Shown here in pieces: positions 8,304 through 17,035 of a stretch of DNA of 33,302 nt (positions are counted from its first letter, which is position 1; each line of letters begins with the position of its first letter). Under the pieces are notes generated by a model that was given only the letters and a program-made list of their open reading frames with translations, ran no database searches and had not been told where the DNA came from. Position numbers and translations under genes: made by a program. Source of the DNA: Deltaproteobacteria bacterium (GTDB taxonomy: Bacteria > Desulfobacterota > Syntrophobacteria > BM002); contig JAJDNT010000202.1 of assembly GCA_022340515.1 (NCBI GenBank), positions 1-33,302 on the forward strand, read 5' to 3'.

Positions 8304-9785
8304 ATGTTTGCTAACAATTCTAAAAAGTTTCGCCTGGCATTAGCTTTCGTCTTTGTGGTGTTTTCTCTAACTTTGGGACAGTGTCAGGCCCAGCCTTCAG
8401 GCGAGTCGGCTGCCAGCGGGAAGATAACCGTTGCTGAGGAGCCAACTGCTGGCACCCAGACTGCTGTCGACCTGAGTACCGCCATTGCCAGGGTAGCAAA
8501 AGAGACCATACCGGCTGTGGTGCACATCGAGGTGACCCAACGGCAAGAGGTGGCCAATCCCTTCTTGCCCTTCGAAAACGATCCCTTTTTTCACTATTTC
8601 TTTGACGTGCCCCAAATGCCCCACAAGTTCAAACGCGAGCTCAAGGGGTTGGGAACCGGGATGATCATAGACAAGCAAGGTCACATCCTCACCAATTACC
8701 ACGTAGTTGGCGGTGCTGACAAGATAGAGGTCTTGCTGACTGATGGCAGACAATATCCGGCAAAAGTTGTCGGTACAGATCCGAAAACGGACCTAGCAGT
8801 GATCCAAATATCCGCTGACGAAGCGCTACCTTACGTAACCTTCGGGGATTCAGACAAACTCGAGGTGGGAGACTGGGTGGTGGCCATCGGCCATCCTCGC
8901 GGCCTGGACCAGACCGTCACCCAAGGGATCATCAGTGCCAAACATCGGCAAGGGATAATGGACCCCAGCAGCTATCAAGACTATCTCCAGACGGATGCCG
9001 CCATTAATCCTGGCAATAGTGGCGGGCCATTGTTGAACCTTCAAGGGCAAGTAGTCGGAGTCAACGCCGCAATTGCTTCGGAATCGGGAGGCTTTGAGGG
9101 CATCGGCTTTGCCATCCCAAGTAACATGGCCGTCCACATTGTCGATACCCTGATTGCCCACGGCAAGGTGGAGCGTGGCTGGCTGGGGGTGAGCATTCAG
9201 GATCTCACTCCGGAATTAGCCAAATCCTTTGACTTGGACAGCACCAAAGGCACCCTCATTGCCCAGGTGATGAAAGGTGGTCCTGCGGAGAAGGCTGGCC
9301 TAAAGCGGGGTGATGTGGTGATCTCCTATGATGGCAAGGACATACCAGATACGGGAACCCTTCGCAACGAAGTAGCCGATTCGCCTATGGGCAAAGAGGT
9401 AAAGATGACCGTCGTGCGCAAGGGTGAAAAAATGGACTTTACCGTCAAGATTGGCAGTCAGCAAGAAGCAATCAAGCTCCTAAGCGCTTCGGTCAAAGAC
9501 AGGCTGGGAGTGGTAATCCGACCAGTAACTGATAAAGAGACCCAGGAATACGGTCTCGATGAGGGAGAGGGTGTTGCAATCGAGTCGCTGGAGAAGGGTG
9601 GCCTTCTGGCAGAAGCAGGTTTTGAGGTGGGAGATGTTATTTTGCAGATCAACGGTCAGCCAGTGGAGGGTGTGGATGGCTTTGTGGCCATAGTGAACCA
9701 ACTGCGGCACAACCAAAAAATTGTCTTGTTTGCCCTGGACCAACGTACAGGTCAGACAGGCTACGTCCAAGTTAAGATTCACTGA
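8304..9785 (+). CDS. degP: Periplasmic serine protease of the HtrA/DegP (Do) family
   Basis: The start at 8304 (AAGGAGAG before ATG) gives 493 residues with a Sec signal peptide (hydrophobic 9-27, probable cleavage after QCQA). A trypsin-like domain follows with the triad H133 (TNYHVV), D163 (KTDLAVI) and S239 (GNSGGPLL), then two PDZ domains at about 290-370 and 390-485. It should degrade or refold damaged periplasmic proteins as an oligomer. The earlier in-frame TTG at 8265 would put a basic stretch before the signal peptide and has no ribosome site. Length fits DegP/DegQ/MucD. It sits 49 bp after the receiver gene and 69 bp before the proton ATPase, within a plausible stress operon. Confidence 0.95.
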   Translation: MFANNSKKFRLALAFVFVVFSLTLGQCQAQPSGESAASGKITVAEEPTAGTQTAVDLSTAIARVAKETIPAVVHIEVTQRQEVANPFLPFENDPFFHYFFDVPQMPHKFKRELKGLGTGMIIDKQGHILTNYHVVGGADKIEVLLTDGRQYPAKVVGTDPKTDLAVIQISADEALPYVTFGDSDKLEVGDWVVAIGHPRGLDQTVTQGIISAKHRQGIMDPSSYQDYLQTDAAINPGNSGGPLLNLQGQVVGVNAAIASESGGFEGIGFAIPSNMAVHIVDTLIAHGKVERGWLGVSIQDLTPELAKSFDLDSTKGTLIAQVMKGGPAEKAGLKRGDVVISYDGKDIPDTGTLRNEVADSPMGKEVKMTVVRKGEKMDFTVKIGSQQEAIKLLSASVKDRLGVVIRPVTDKETQEYGLDEGEGVAIESLEKGGLLAEAGFEVGDVILQINGQPVEGVDGFVAIVNQLRHNQKIVLFALDQRTGQTGYVQVKIH

Positions 9786-9854
9786 GAGGTTTGGCAGTTC
9801 GGTCAGTAGATTTTAAGTTCTCGTTGACTCGCCAGGGCTGAACAACTGGTTGAT

Positions 9855-12413
9855 ATGGAAGAGCAGGAAATAGATATGGAAAAGACAATCACCGCTGAAG
9901 AAGCCGAAAAGACGGAAGTGGGCAGCCTGTTTGGCAAATTGGAATCAAGTAAAACGGGGCTGTCCACTTCAGAAGCTGACCGGCGTCTCAGCCGCTTCGG
10001 CTTCAATGAAATCTCCGAGAACAAAAGCAGTCCGCTGGTAAGGTTCTTGAGTTACTTTTGGGGGCCGATTCCCTGGATGATTGAGGTGGCTGCCATTCTC
10101 TCCCTGCTGGTGCGACATTGGGTGGATTTCATCATCATCGTCGTTCTTTTGATCTTCAATGCGGTGGTGGGCTTCTGGCAGGAGTACCAGGCAGGTAACG
10201 CGGTGGAAGCCTTGAAAAAAAAATTGGCGCTCAAGAGCCGGGTATTGAGGGACGAGACCTGGCGGGAAATTGATGCCAGAGAGCTGGTTCCTGGTGATGT
10301 CATTCGGATTCGCCTCGGTGACATCGTCCCCGCCGATGCCAAGCTGTTCGAAGGAGATTATCTAAGTGTGGACCAATCTGCCCTTACTGGCGAGTCCTTA
10401 CCGGTGACCAAAGAGATGGGCGAAATCGTTTACTCCGGTTCAGCGGCCAAGCAGGGTGAAATGGTGGGCCTGGTAACAGCCACCGGCAGCAATACCTATT
10501 TTGGTAAGACCGCCAAACTTGTGGCCAGTGCCAAGTCGGTCTCCCATTTCCAGAAGGCGGTCCTGCAGATCGGTGACTACTTGATTTATCTCAGCCTTGG
10601 CCTGGTTGCAATCCTCATCCTGGTGCAACTGTTTCGTGGCACTCCCATGCTGGAACTGATTCAGTTCGCCCTCATCCTTACGGTGGCATCCATTCCTGTA
10701 GCCATGCCGGCCGTGCTATCCGTTACCATGGCCGTGGGCGCAGTGGTGCTCTCAAAATTGCAGGCCATAGTCTCCCGCTTGGAGTCAATAGAGGAGATGG
10801 CGGGTATGGACATCCTCTGCTCCGACAAGACCGGGACCTTGACTCAGAACGAGCTAACCCTTGGAGAGTCCATAGTCTTCAAGGCCAAGGATGCCGGGGA
10901 TCTGATCCTGGCCGCTGCTCTGGCATCCAAGGCTGAGGATAGAGATGCCATCGACCTGGCGGTGCTAGCTGGTCTTCAGGACCAGGAGGTGCTGAAACCA
11001 TACCAACAGCTCAAATTCCTACCCTTTGATCCAGTGGGCAAGCGCACCGAGGCCTCCATTAAAAACCGGGACGGCCAGACCTTCAAGGTCACCAAAGGCG
11101 CACCCCAGGTAATAATAGGGCTCTCACAGCTCGACCAGGAGGACAAGGCCAAGGCCGAGGAGGTCATCACCAATTTTGCCAGCAAAGGTTATCGCACCTT
11201 GGGAGTGGCCCGGGCTGAGAAGGACGGTTTGTGGGAATTTCTGGGCATTTTGCCCCTGTATGATCCGCCACGAGAGGACTCAGCTGAAACTATCACCCAG
11301 GCCAAGGCCCACGGTATCGAGGTTAAGATGGTTACCGGAGACAACCTGGCCATCGGTCGCGAGATTTCAGCTAAGCTGGGACTTGGAAAGACCATCTACG
11401 CTGCAGACAGGCTATTAAAAACCGGCGACCAAGGGGGGGGGCTTGCAGCCGATGCGGCTGAGCAAATGGAAAAGGCTGACGGCTTCGCCCAGGTTTTCCC
11501 AGAGCACAAATATGGCATTGTTAAGGCCCTGCAGGCCCGCGGTCATATCGTTGGCATGACCGGAGACGGTGTAAACGACGCTCCTGCTCTGAAGCAAGCT
11601 GATATGGGAGTGGCGGTGAGTGGAGCCACCGACGCCGCCAGGGCTGCGGCAGACCTGGTGCTCACAGCTCCCGGGCTGTCAGTGATTATCAATGCGGTGG
11701 AAGAGGCGCGCCGGATCTTTGAAAGGATGAACAGCTACGCCATCTACCGTATCACCGAGACCATCCGCATCATGATCTTTGTGGTACTGGCCATGATCGC
11801 CTTCAACTTCTATCCCATCACCGCCATCATGATCATCCTGCTTGCCTTTCTCAATGATGTGCCCATCATGACCATCGCCTATGACAGGACTTGGCTCGAG
11901 CCCAAGCCAGTGCGCTGGAACATGCATCGGGTCATTGCCGTTTCCACGGTGATGGGTTTGACCGGGGTCGTGGGCAGCTTCCTAATGCTTTACCTGGCAA
12001 TTGATTGGCTACACTTGAGCATTCCTGAGGTTCAGACCTACATTTTTCTGAAAATGGCGGTGGCCGGGCACCTGACTCTTTTTGTCTCCCGCAGCAAGAA
12101 TTTTTTTCTAAAAAAGCCACATCCCGCACCCATAATGATCTGGTCGGCCATTGGTACCAAACTACTGGGCACCGGTTTGGCTGCCTACGGCTTCGGCCTG
12201 ATCACCCCTATCAGTTGGAGGGCAATAGGATTGATTTGGTGCTATTCCATCACCTGGGCCTTTTTGACGGACTGGGCCAAAGTAATGGTTTATCGCCACT
12301 TTGACATGGAGACCAGAGGGCATCAAGCGTTTCTTAACAGGGTCAAACGGTTCATTACTCCTCATCCGGCTCACGAGGTGAAAGACTATTTTCGGACAAA
12401 TCCTCATGGATAA
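9855..12413 (+). CDS. Plasma-membrane proton-type P-type ATPase (class IIIA)
   Basis: This 852-residue ATPase has an N-terminal cation-ATPase domain (SRFGFNEISENK), actuator motif LTGESLPVTKE, phosphorylated aspartate D324 in CSDKTGTLTQNEL, nucleotide site KGAPQVI, MVTGDNLAIG and hinge GDGVNDAPALKQADMGVAVS, with about ten membrane helices. Size and overall pattern match Pma1-like proton pumps rather than heavy-metal or calcium pumps (no CPC or metal-binding domain). It should expel protons at the cost of ATP, useful in acid or energy stress. ATG 9855 is used here, but ATG 9876 with AGGAA about seven bases upstream is an equally good start. It follows htrA by 69 bp and precedes pfkB. Ion specificity is inferred from family only. 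Confidence 0.93.
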   Translation: MEEQEIDMEKTITAEEAEKTEVGSLFGKLESSKTGLSTSEADRRLSRFGFNEISENKSSPLVRFLSYFWGPIPWMIEVAAILSLLVRHWVDFIIIVVLLIFNAVVGFWQEYQAGNAVEALKKKLALKSRVLRDETWREIDARELVPGDVIRIRLGDIVPADAKLFEGDYLSVDQSALTGESLPVTKEMGEIVYSGSAAKQGEMVGLVTATGSNTYFGKTAKLVASAKSVSHFQKAVLQIGDYLIYLSLGLVAILILVQLFRGTPMLELIQFALILTVASIPVAMPAVLSVTMAVGAVVLSKLQAIVSRLESIEEMAGMDILCSDKTGTLTQNELTLGESIVFKAKDAGDLILAAALASKAEDRDAIDLAVLAGLQDQEVLKPYQQLKFLPFDPVGKRTEASIKNRDGQTFKVTKGAPQVIIGLSQLDQEDKAKAEEVITNFASKGYRTLGVARAEKDGLWEFLGILPLYDPPREDSAETITQAKAHGIEVKMVTGDNLAIGREISAKLGLGKTIYAADRLLKTGDQGGGLAADAAEQMEKADGFAQVFPEHKYGIVKALQARGHIVGMTGDGVNDAPALKQADMGVAVSGATDAARAAADLVLTAPGLSVIINAVEEARRIFERMNSYAIYRITETIRIMIFVVLAMIAFNFYPITAIMIILLAFLNDVPIMTIAYDRTWLEPKPVRWNMHRVIAVSTVMGLTGVVGSFLMLYLAIDWLHLSIPEVQTYIFLKMAVAGHLTLFVSRSKNFFLKKPHPAPIMIWSAIGTKLLGTGLAAYGFGLITPISWRAIGLIWCYSITWAFLTDWAKVMVYRHFDMETRGHQAFLNRVKRFITPHPAHEVKDYFRTNPHG

Positions 12414-12425
12414 GAGATTGACGCC

Positions 12426-12560
12426 ATGGAAAGCAAAGAAAAATTCCAACCCTTGAATGACTTTCACCTAAGCCAGGTGATCAGCCAGAATTCGGCCGCA
12501 ATCTTGGCCCCGATCCTAGGCAAACTAAACAACCACTGGCGGGAGATGAACCATGGCTAG
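12426..12560 (+). CDS. Possible 44-residue small protein overlapping the pfkB start
   Basis: An ATG at 12426 opens 44 codons (beginning MESKEKFQPLNDFHLSQ, ending NNHWREMNHG) and stops at 12560, eight bases inside the pfkB gene, whose ATG is 12553. It fills nearly all of the ATPase-pfkB gap in the same direction. The overlap suggests translational coupling: ribosomes ending here could restart at the kinase ATG; GGGAGA at 12541 would serve the kinase. The ribosome site of the small frame itself is weak (AAGAG). No family is recognised. It could equally be a chance open frame. Confidence 0.35.
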   Translation: MESKEKFQPLNDFHLSQVISQNSAAILAPILGKLNNHWREMNHG

Positions 12561-13506
12561 ACAAGTTACAGAGCCTGTTGCCACTCTGACCCTGAACCCC
12601 TCTTTAGATGTAACCTATGAAATCTCCACTCTGGTGGCGGACCAGAAAGTAGGGGCGCAAAACACCCGATACGACCCTGGAGGCAACGGGATCAACGTGG
12701 GGCGTGCTCTCAAACTTCTTGGACTAGTCGCTAGTAACTTCTGCGTTCTGGCAGGGGAGATCGGTGTCCTGGTGGAACGACTGCTGAGGAATCAATTGGA
12801 CGGACTTCGCACCGTTCAGGCGCAGGGAGAAACCCGGATCAACGGGACGATTCTGGAGCTACGCCCACCTGCCCAGTATGAAGTAGATGGTGGAGGACCA
12901 AGAGTGGAACCGGAACTGCTCGAAGAGCTTTTACAGGGATTTATAAATGGCGCCCAGGGGGGCTTTGGAGTTCTAACCGGTTCGCTTCCCGCCGGTGTGC
13001 CTGAAGAGGTCTACAGTATCTTGATAAAGCGTTTACGACAGCATGAATCGCGAGCTGTGGTGGATTCCCATGGGGTGCCCCTAGAGCTAGCTCTGTCCCA
13101 GCGGCCATTTCTGGTCAAGCCTAATCGTTACGAACTCGAAATGCTTTGCGGCCACCAGTTATCCGACCTGAGAGCAGTGGTTAGGGAGGCACGACGAGTC
13201 CATGAGAAGGGAGTGCCATATGTGTGCGTCTCTCTGGGTGCAAAGGGCGCGGTGCTCGTAGGGGAAAAAGGAACTTTCTACGCCAAGAGCCCTGAGGTGA
13301 AGGTTAAATCCACGGTTGGGGCGGGCGACTCTCTGGTTGCCGGACTAGTGGCCGGCTTTGCTCGGGGCGAAGATCCTGCCGAGTCTCTACGCTTGGCAGT
13401 AGCCTGCGGCAGTGGCACCGTCGAGAAGCCAGGCACAGGACTATTCAATTTAAAGGATTTGCAGAGCTTGCTTGACAGTATCGAGTTGCACCCCCTGGAT
13501 AGCTGA
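12553..13506 (+). CDS. pfkB: PfkB-family sugar kinase (1-phosphofructokinase/6-phosphofructokinase-2 type)
   Basis: This 317-residue protein starts with TLTLNPSLDVTYEI, has the first PfkB signature GGNGINVGRALKLLG (residues about 37-51) and the second STVGAGDSLVAGLVAG with catalytic D259. TLTLNPSLD is typical of the FruK/LacC/PfkB subgroup, so the likely substrate is a phosphorylated hexose such as fructose 6-phosphate or fructose 1-phosphate, with ATP as donor. It is cytosolic. It sits in the apparent stress operon after the P-type ATPase. In mycobacteria a PfkB gene and a cation ATPase are both in the DosR dormancy regulon, which makes this pairing notable. Exact substrate cannot be decided. 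Confidence 0.9.
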   Translation: MARQVTEPVATLTLNPSLDVTYEISTLVADQKVGAQNTRYDPGGNGINVGRALKLLGLVASNFCVLAGEIGVLVERLLRNQLDGLRTVQAQGETRINGTILELRPPAQYEVDGGGPRVEPELLEELLQGFINGAQGGFGVLTGSLPAGVPEEVYSILIKRLRQHESRAVVDSHGVPLELALSQRPFLVKPNRYELEMLCGHQLSDLRAVVREARRVHEKGVPYVCVSLGAKGAVLVGEKGTFYAKSPEVKVKSTVGAGDSLVAGLVAGFARGEDPAESLRLAVACGSGTVEKPGTGLFNLKDLQSLLDSIELHPLDS

Positions 13507-13628
13507 CGACTAAAAAGGAGGAGGGGATGAGTTAGCTTTGTTTTCGTCCATAGAAAAACTTCAAGAAGTCGCGGAATAGCCAATGATAAAGATGAGCATG
13601 TACCTATATGGAATAGGGGGAGGTTGTT

Positions 13629-15593
13629 ATGGCAGACATTAAGAGCAATAAGCCTCAAGAGAGCAAAAGCATATTCGATAAACTGGGATCTCCCTTCGGT
13701 GACATGTCGCCGAAGGGAGATCCCGGCCGGCGGAAAATGCAGTTTTCTTTCTGGTACTTTCTTCTGGCCCTTTTGGCCTTTTCAGTCATTCAAGATTATC
13801 TCATTGCTCGACAAACCGATGCGATCCCCTACTCCGAGTTCAAACAATACGTCGTAGCTGGGAAAGTAGAGAACCTGGTTTTGACCCCACAACGCATAAC
13901 CGGAATCATTACTAAGGATAGCCACGGGCGAAAAAATTGGCCCTTTGTGACCGTGCGGGTGAATGACTCCGGCTTGGTCAAACTCCTTGATGCTCATAAG
14001 ATAAGTTATACCGGTCATTATGAAAGCAAGTGGTTGTCTACCTTGCTTTCCTGGATTATTCCAATCGCTCTCTTTTTTATAATCTGGAGAGCCCTTATTG
14101 GTCGTGTAGGTGGTGGTCCCCAGGGCGTACTCTCTATAGGTAAGTCCCACGCTAGGGTCTTTGCAGATACAGAGATGAGCGTCACCTTCAGGGATGTTGC
14201 CGGCATAGACGAGGCCAAGGAAGAACTAGCTGAAATAGTAGAATTCCTCAGAACTCCTGAAAAGTTTACCCGGTTAGGAGGCAAGATTCCCAAGGGTGTC
14301 TTGCTAGTGGGGGCTCCGGGCACCGGCAAAACCCTCCTTGCCAAGGCGGTGGCAGGAGAATCCGGAGTTCCTTTCTTCAGCATCAGTGGTTCTGATTTTG
14401 TTGAGATGTTCGTGGGTGTGGGTGCAGCCAGAGTTCGCGATCTCTTTGCCCAAGCCAAAGAGCATGCCCCCTGTATAATTTTTATCGATGAACTCGATGC
14501 CTTGGGCAAGGCAAGAGGAATTAATCCAATGGGGGGGCATGATGAGCGGGAGCAAACGCTCAACCAGCTCTTGGTTGAGATGGACGGCTTTGACGCCACC
14601 GTAGGGGTTATTATTATGGCTGCCACCAACCGCCCAGAGATTCTTGACCCAGCCCTACTCCGCCCCGGACGCTTCGACCGTCATGTGGCCATCGACCGCC
14701 CTGATGTTCACGGGCGGGAGGAAATCCTCAAGGTTCATGTCAGAGGGGTAAAACTCGATTCTGAGGTGGATCTGGCCAAGGTTGCCGCCTTGACGCCGGG
14801 TTTTGTGGGCGCTGATCTGGCAAACCTCGTCAATGAGGCCGCTTTGCTCTCAGCCCGACGAAACAAGGCCAGAGTGGGCATGGCCGCATTTCAAGATGCC
14901 ATTGACCGGATAGTTGGTGGACTGGAGAAGAAAAACCGAATGATGAATGAAAAGGAAAAACGAATTGTGGCCTGTCATGAGAGTGGTCACGCACTGGTGG
15001 CCATGAGTTTACCCGCTGCCGATCCGGTCAACAAGGTCACTATCATTCCTCGCGGCATTGCCGCCCTTGGCTATACCCAACAGCTGCCCACCGAGGATCG
15101 CTATCTTATGACCAAGGAGGAACTATTAGACCGGCTCTGTGTCCTCGTGGGCGGCCGAGTAGCCGAAGAAATCATCTTTAAAGATATATCCACCGGTGCC
15201 CAGAATGACCTACAGAAGGCCAGCGACATCGCCCGCAGCATGGTTACAGAATACGGCATGAGTGAAAATTTAGGCCTGGTTACTTACGAAAAGGAGAGAC
15301 ATCCTTTCTTGCTTGATATGGGGAAGACAAGTTCAAAAGAATATAGCGAAGAAACTGCTCGATATATTGATGCCGAAGTCGCACGGCTAGTGGAAGAGGC
15401 CCATGAACGGGTGAGAAAGATACTTACTGAAAGGCAAGAGCAGCTAGAAAGCATCTCTCAGAGGCTACTGGAAAAGGAAACAATCACAGGGGATGAGCTC
15501 CAGAAGTTGGTAGAAAAGGGATTTGCCGCGGATAAAGACAAAGGCTCAATGGAAAAGAGATTATATGGTGAACGTTCCATCGCCCATGGTTAG
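13629..15593 (+). CDS. ftsH: FtsH ATP-dependent zinc metalloprotease
   Basis: This 654-residue membrane AAA protease has an N-terminal cytoplasmic extension of about 38 residues, membrane helices at about 38-57 and 138-158 with a periplasmic domain between, Walker A GAPGTGKT (228-235), Walker [15 protein letters not shown] region ([19 protein letters not shown]) and a peptidase site HESGH (450-454) with a third zinc ligand at D527 (AQNDLQKA). It unfolds and degrades membrane and short-lived cytosolic proteins as a hexamer. The ATG follows AGGGGGAGG. Most FtsH proteins begin almost at the first helix; here the extension is encoded partly by a 40-bp palindrome (next entry). A YccA-type protein, a known FtsH modulator in E. 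coli, lies 2.4 kb downstream. Confidence 0.96.
   Translation: MADIKSNKPQESKSIFDKLGSPFGDMSPKGDPGRRKMQFSFWYFLLALLAFSVIQDYLIARQTDAIPYSEFKQYVVAGKVENLVLTPQRITGIITKDSHGRKNWPFVTVRVNDSGLVKLLDAHKISYTGHYESKWLSTLLSWIIPIALFFIIWRALIGRVGGGPQGVLSIGKSHARVFADTEMSVTFRDVAGIDEAKEELAEIVEFLRTPEKFTRLGGKIPKGVLLVGAPGTGKTLLAKAVAGESGVPFFSISGSDFVEMFVGVGAARVRDLFAQAKEHAPCIIFIDELDALGKARGINPMGGHDEREQTLNQLLVEMDGFDATVGVIIMAATNRPEILDPALLRPGRFDRHVAIDRPDVHGREEILKVHVRGVKLDSEVDLAKVAALTPGFVGADLANLVNEAALLSARRNKARVGMAAFQDAIDRIVGGLEKKNRMMNEKEKRIVACHESGHALVAMSLPAADPVNKVTIIPRGIAALGYTQQLPTEDRYLMTKEELLDRLCVLVGGRVAEEIIFKDISTGAQNDLQKASDIARSMVTEYGMSENLGLVTYEKERHPFLLDMGKTSSKEYSEETARYIDAEVARLVEEAHERVRKILTERQEQLESISQRLLEKETITGDELQKLVEKGFAADKDKGSMEKRLYGERSIAHG
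13685..13724 (+). repeat. 40-bp near-perfect palindrome inside the ftsH coding start
   Basis: Arms GGGATCTCCCTTCGG (13685-13699) and CCGAAGGGAGATCCC (13710-13724) are exact reverse complements. The ten bases between are T, the palindrome GACATGTC, and G, and T/G would form a wobble pair in RNA. The mRNA could therefore fold into a hairpin of up to about 18 pairs some 55 bases after the ftsH start codon. It is translated as part of the cytoplasmic extension ([13 protein letters not shown]). Confidence 0.9.
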
Positions 15594-15637
15594 TTTTCCG
15601 CAAAATAGCCTCTCGCTGAGGAGTAGAGCTAGCCAAC

Positions 15638-15660
15638 ATATTTACTCATATATTTACTCA
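15638..15660 (+). repeat. Tandem direct repeat upstream of the cytochrome b561 gene
   Basis: ATATTTACTCA occurs twice, at 15638-15648 and 15650-15660, with a 12-base period, in the AT-rich spacer after ftsH. It may be a regulator site for the cytochrome gene that starts 70 bases later, but no known motif is recognised. Confidence 0.4.
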
Positions 15661-15729
15661 GGAGAATGTATTTATTCTGCCATAGAAAAGCTCGACAGGG
15701 TGGAATTTAGAGGGTAAGGGAGGGCTCCA

Positions 15730-16320
15730 TTGAAATACGATCGGCTTACGCGCTGGCTCCACGCCGGCATCGCCTTGGCAGTGGTGACCCAATTAGTCTC
15801 CAGTCAGCTCATGGAAGTCCCCCAACCCGGACGGTTACTTAATGGGACTGAAAGCAGATTTTTTGCAATACACCAATGGTCGGGAATGTGTGTCCTCAGC
15901 CTGTTGGTTTTTCATTGGCTCTGGCACCTGGCCGGACATGTGCCATTCGGGTGGGGACATTTGTATCCCTGGTTTTCCAGAGTACGACTCAGAAAGGTAC
16001 TCTCTGCGGTAAAAACTTTGCCCCCGTGGATTCGTGGGCAGCTCCCGGCAGGGGGAGAAGAGACGGCTCCCCTGGCGGGCGCCGTCCACGGCCTTGGGTT
16101 GCTGGCAGCTACAGTCATGGCCCTAACCGGGGCGACCATTTTTTTTGGTATGGCTGCCGACGGCTCCATGAGCGGTTTTGTTGAAGTGGTGAAGGAAATC
16201 CACGGTTTTATGGCCAATTTCATCTGGGCCTATTTCGTCGGTCACCTCGGCATGGCCGTACTTCATCAGTGGCGGGGTGAGCCTTTGATAATTAAGATGT
16301 TCAACTTGTTGGTAAAATGA
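15730..16320 (+). CDS. Cytochrome b561 family membrane protein
   Basis: This 196-residue protein has four membrane helices and histidines at the positions expected for two b-type haems: H11 (RWLHAGIA), H48 (FFAIHQWSG), H62, H158 (EIHGFMANF) and H172 (YFVGHLGMAVLHQWRG). It matches the bacterial cytochrome b561/hydrogenase-type b subunit family, which passes electrons between quinones and periplasmic partners or scavenges superoxide. The start is TTG at 15730 with GGGAGG about seven bases upstream. No catalytic partner is next to it: the neighbours are ftsH and a universal stress gene. The electron partner is unknown. Confidence 0.85.
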   Translation: MKYDRLTRWLHAGIALAVVTQLVSSQLMEVPQPGRLLNGTESRFFAIHQWSGMCVLSLLVFHWLWHLAGHVPFGWGHLYPWFSRVRLRKVLSAVKTLPPWIRGQLPAGGEETAPLAGAVHGLGLLAATVMALTGATIFFGMAADGSMSGFVEVVKEIHGFMANFIWAYFVGHLGMAVLHQWRGEPLIIKMFNLLVK

Positions 16321-16379
16321 TCCACTGCCAAATTTGACTAGCCGGGCTCTTCAAATAGCTGATCTTCACCTCCAGCACG

Positions 16380-16473
16380 TTTGTAGGACGAAGACCGACA
16401 GGAGAACCCGCCAAGGTCCTACAACAAAATCCGACAAGTACCGATAGCGACAGTGTACTTTCAGACATATAGT
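16380..16473 (+). promoter_or_regulatory. Shared stress promoter block, copy B (upstream of first Usp gene)
   Basis: Same layout as copy A: TGTAGGA (16382), ACCGACA (16394), TCCTACA (16417), TCCGACA (16430), ACCGATA (16440), then 19 bases after GATAGC the -10 box TATAGT (16468-16473). Predicted transcription starts near 16480, leaving a leader of about 80 bases before ATG 16560. Compared with copy C the heptamers and CAAAATCCGACAAG are kept while the flanks differ. Confidence 0.78.
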
Positions 16474-16559
16474 TTTGCTCAGAGAAAATAGAACTAATAT
16501 CTTCAGAGACATTTGCGGCAAGATTAATGATCATGGAGTTTAAAAAGGAGGATTTACAA

Positions 16560-17027
16560 ATGGAAGATGTCAAACGCATTCTCGTGGTAAGCAGATCAAC
16601 CAAACACTGCAAAAAGGCGGTTGACTATGGCATTTCACTGGCCAAACAAAATGGAGCCACACTTTCTGTTCTCCATGTTTTTGATGATCCCTTTGGTTTG
16701 CAAGCCTGGTCCCTCCCCGTGGTTTCTCTAAAAGAGATTCAAGAGGAATACAAAAAAATGCAAGATAGGGCGCGCTCAGATATCAATCGGTTGATTGAAG
16801 CAGCGGAAAAGGAAGGTATCTCCATCGAAGTGTCGATCACCGATGGAGATGTGGATGAGAAGATTTTGCATTTTGTCAAAGACAAAAACATAGATCTACT
16901 GGTCATGCTTGCTCATGAAGAGGGCCACTTGGAACATCTCCTTTTTGGCCGGAGCGTGGAACGGATCATCCGGAAACTACCCTGCTCCGTTATGCTGGTG
17001 AAAAAGGAGCCGGGACCAACTGAATAG
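16560..17027 (+). CDS. Universal stress protein (UspA family), paralog 1
   Basis: This 155-residue cytosolic protein is a single Usp domain: KRILVVSRSTKHCKKAVDYG at the N-terminus, LSVLHVFDDP as second strand, and LLVMLAHEEGHLEHLLFGRSVERIIRKLPCSVMLVKKE at the C-terminus. ATG 16560 follows AAGGAGG by seven bases, better than the earlier ATGs at 16527 and 16533. The usual ATP-binding signature Gx2Gx9G(S/T) is altered: the stretch reads EEGH...FGRS and lacks the first spacing, so nucleotide binding may be changed. It is about 70% identical by hand count to the second Usp at 20175. Both share a promoter block. The next gene starts eight bases later. Confidence 0.93.
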   Translation: MEDVKRILVVSRSTKHCKKAVDYGISLAKQNGATLSVLHVFDDPFGLQAWSLPVVSLKEIQEEYKKMQDRARSDINRLIEAAEKEGISIEVSITDGDVDEKILHFVKDKNIDLLVMLAHEEGHLEHLLFGRSVERIIRKLPCSVMLVKKEPGPTE

Positions 17028-17035
17028 GGAAACAT

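Noticed and set aside
9855-12413. Heavy-metal (CopA/ZntA) identity for the P-type ATPase
   Set aside because: There is no CPC motif and no N-terminal metal-binding domain; the pattern matches proton-type class III pumps.
13516-13537. Strong ribosome site AAGGAGGAGGGG before ATGAGTTAG after pfkB
   Set aside because: The frame is only Met-Ser-stop; no longer frame follows, so no gene is called. A leader role for ftsH is possible but unsupported.
14018-14629. 203-codon minus-strand frame inside ftsH
   Set aside because: It is antisense to a fully conserved AAA domain and is Ser/Pro/Thr-rich, typical of a shadow frame.
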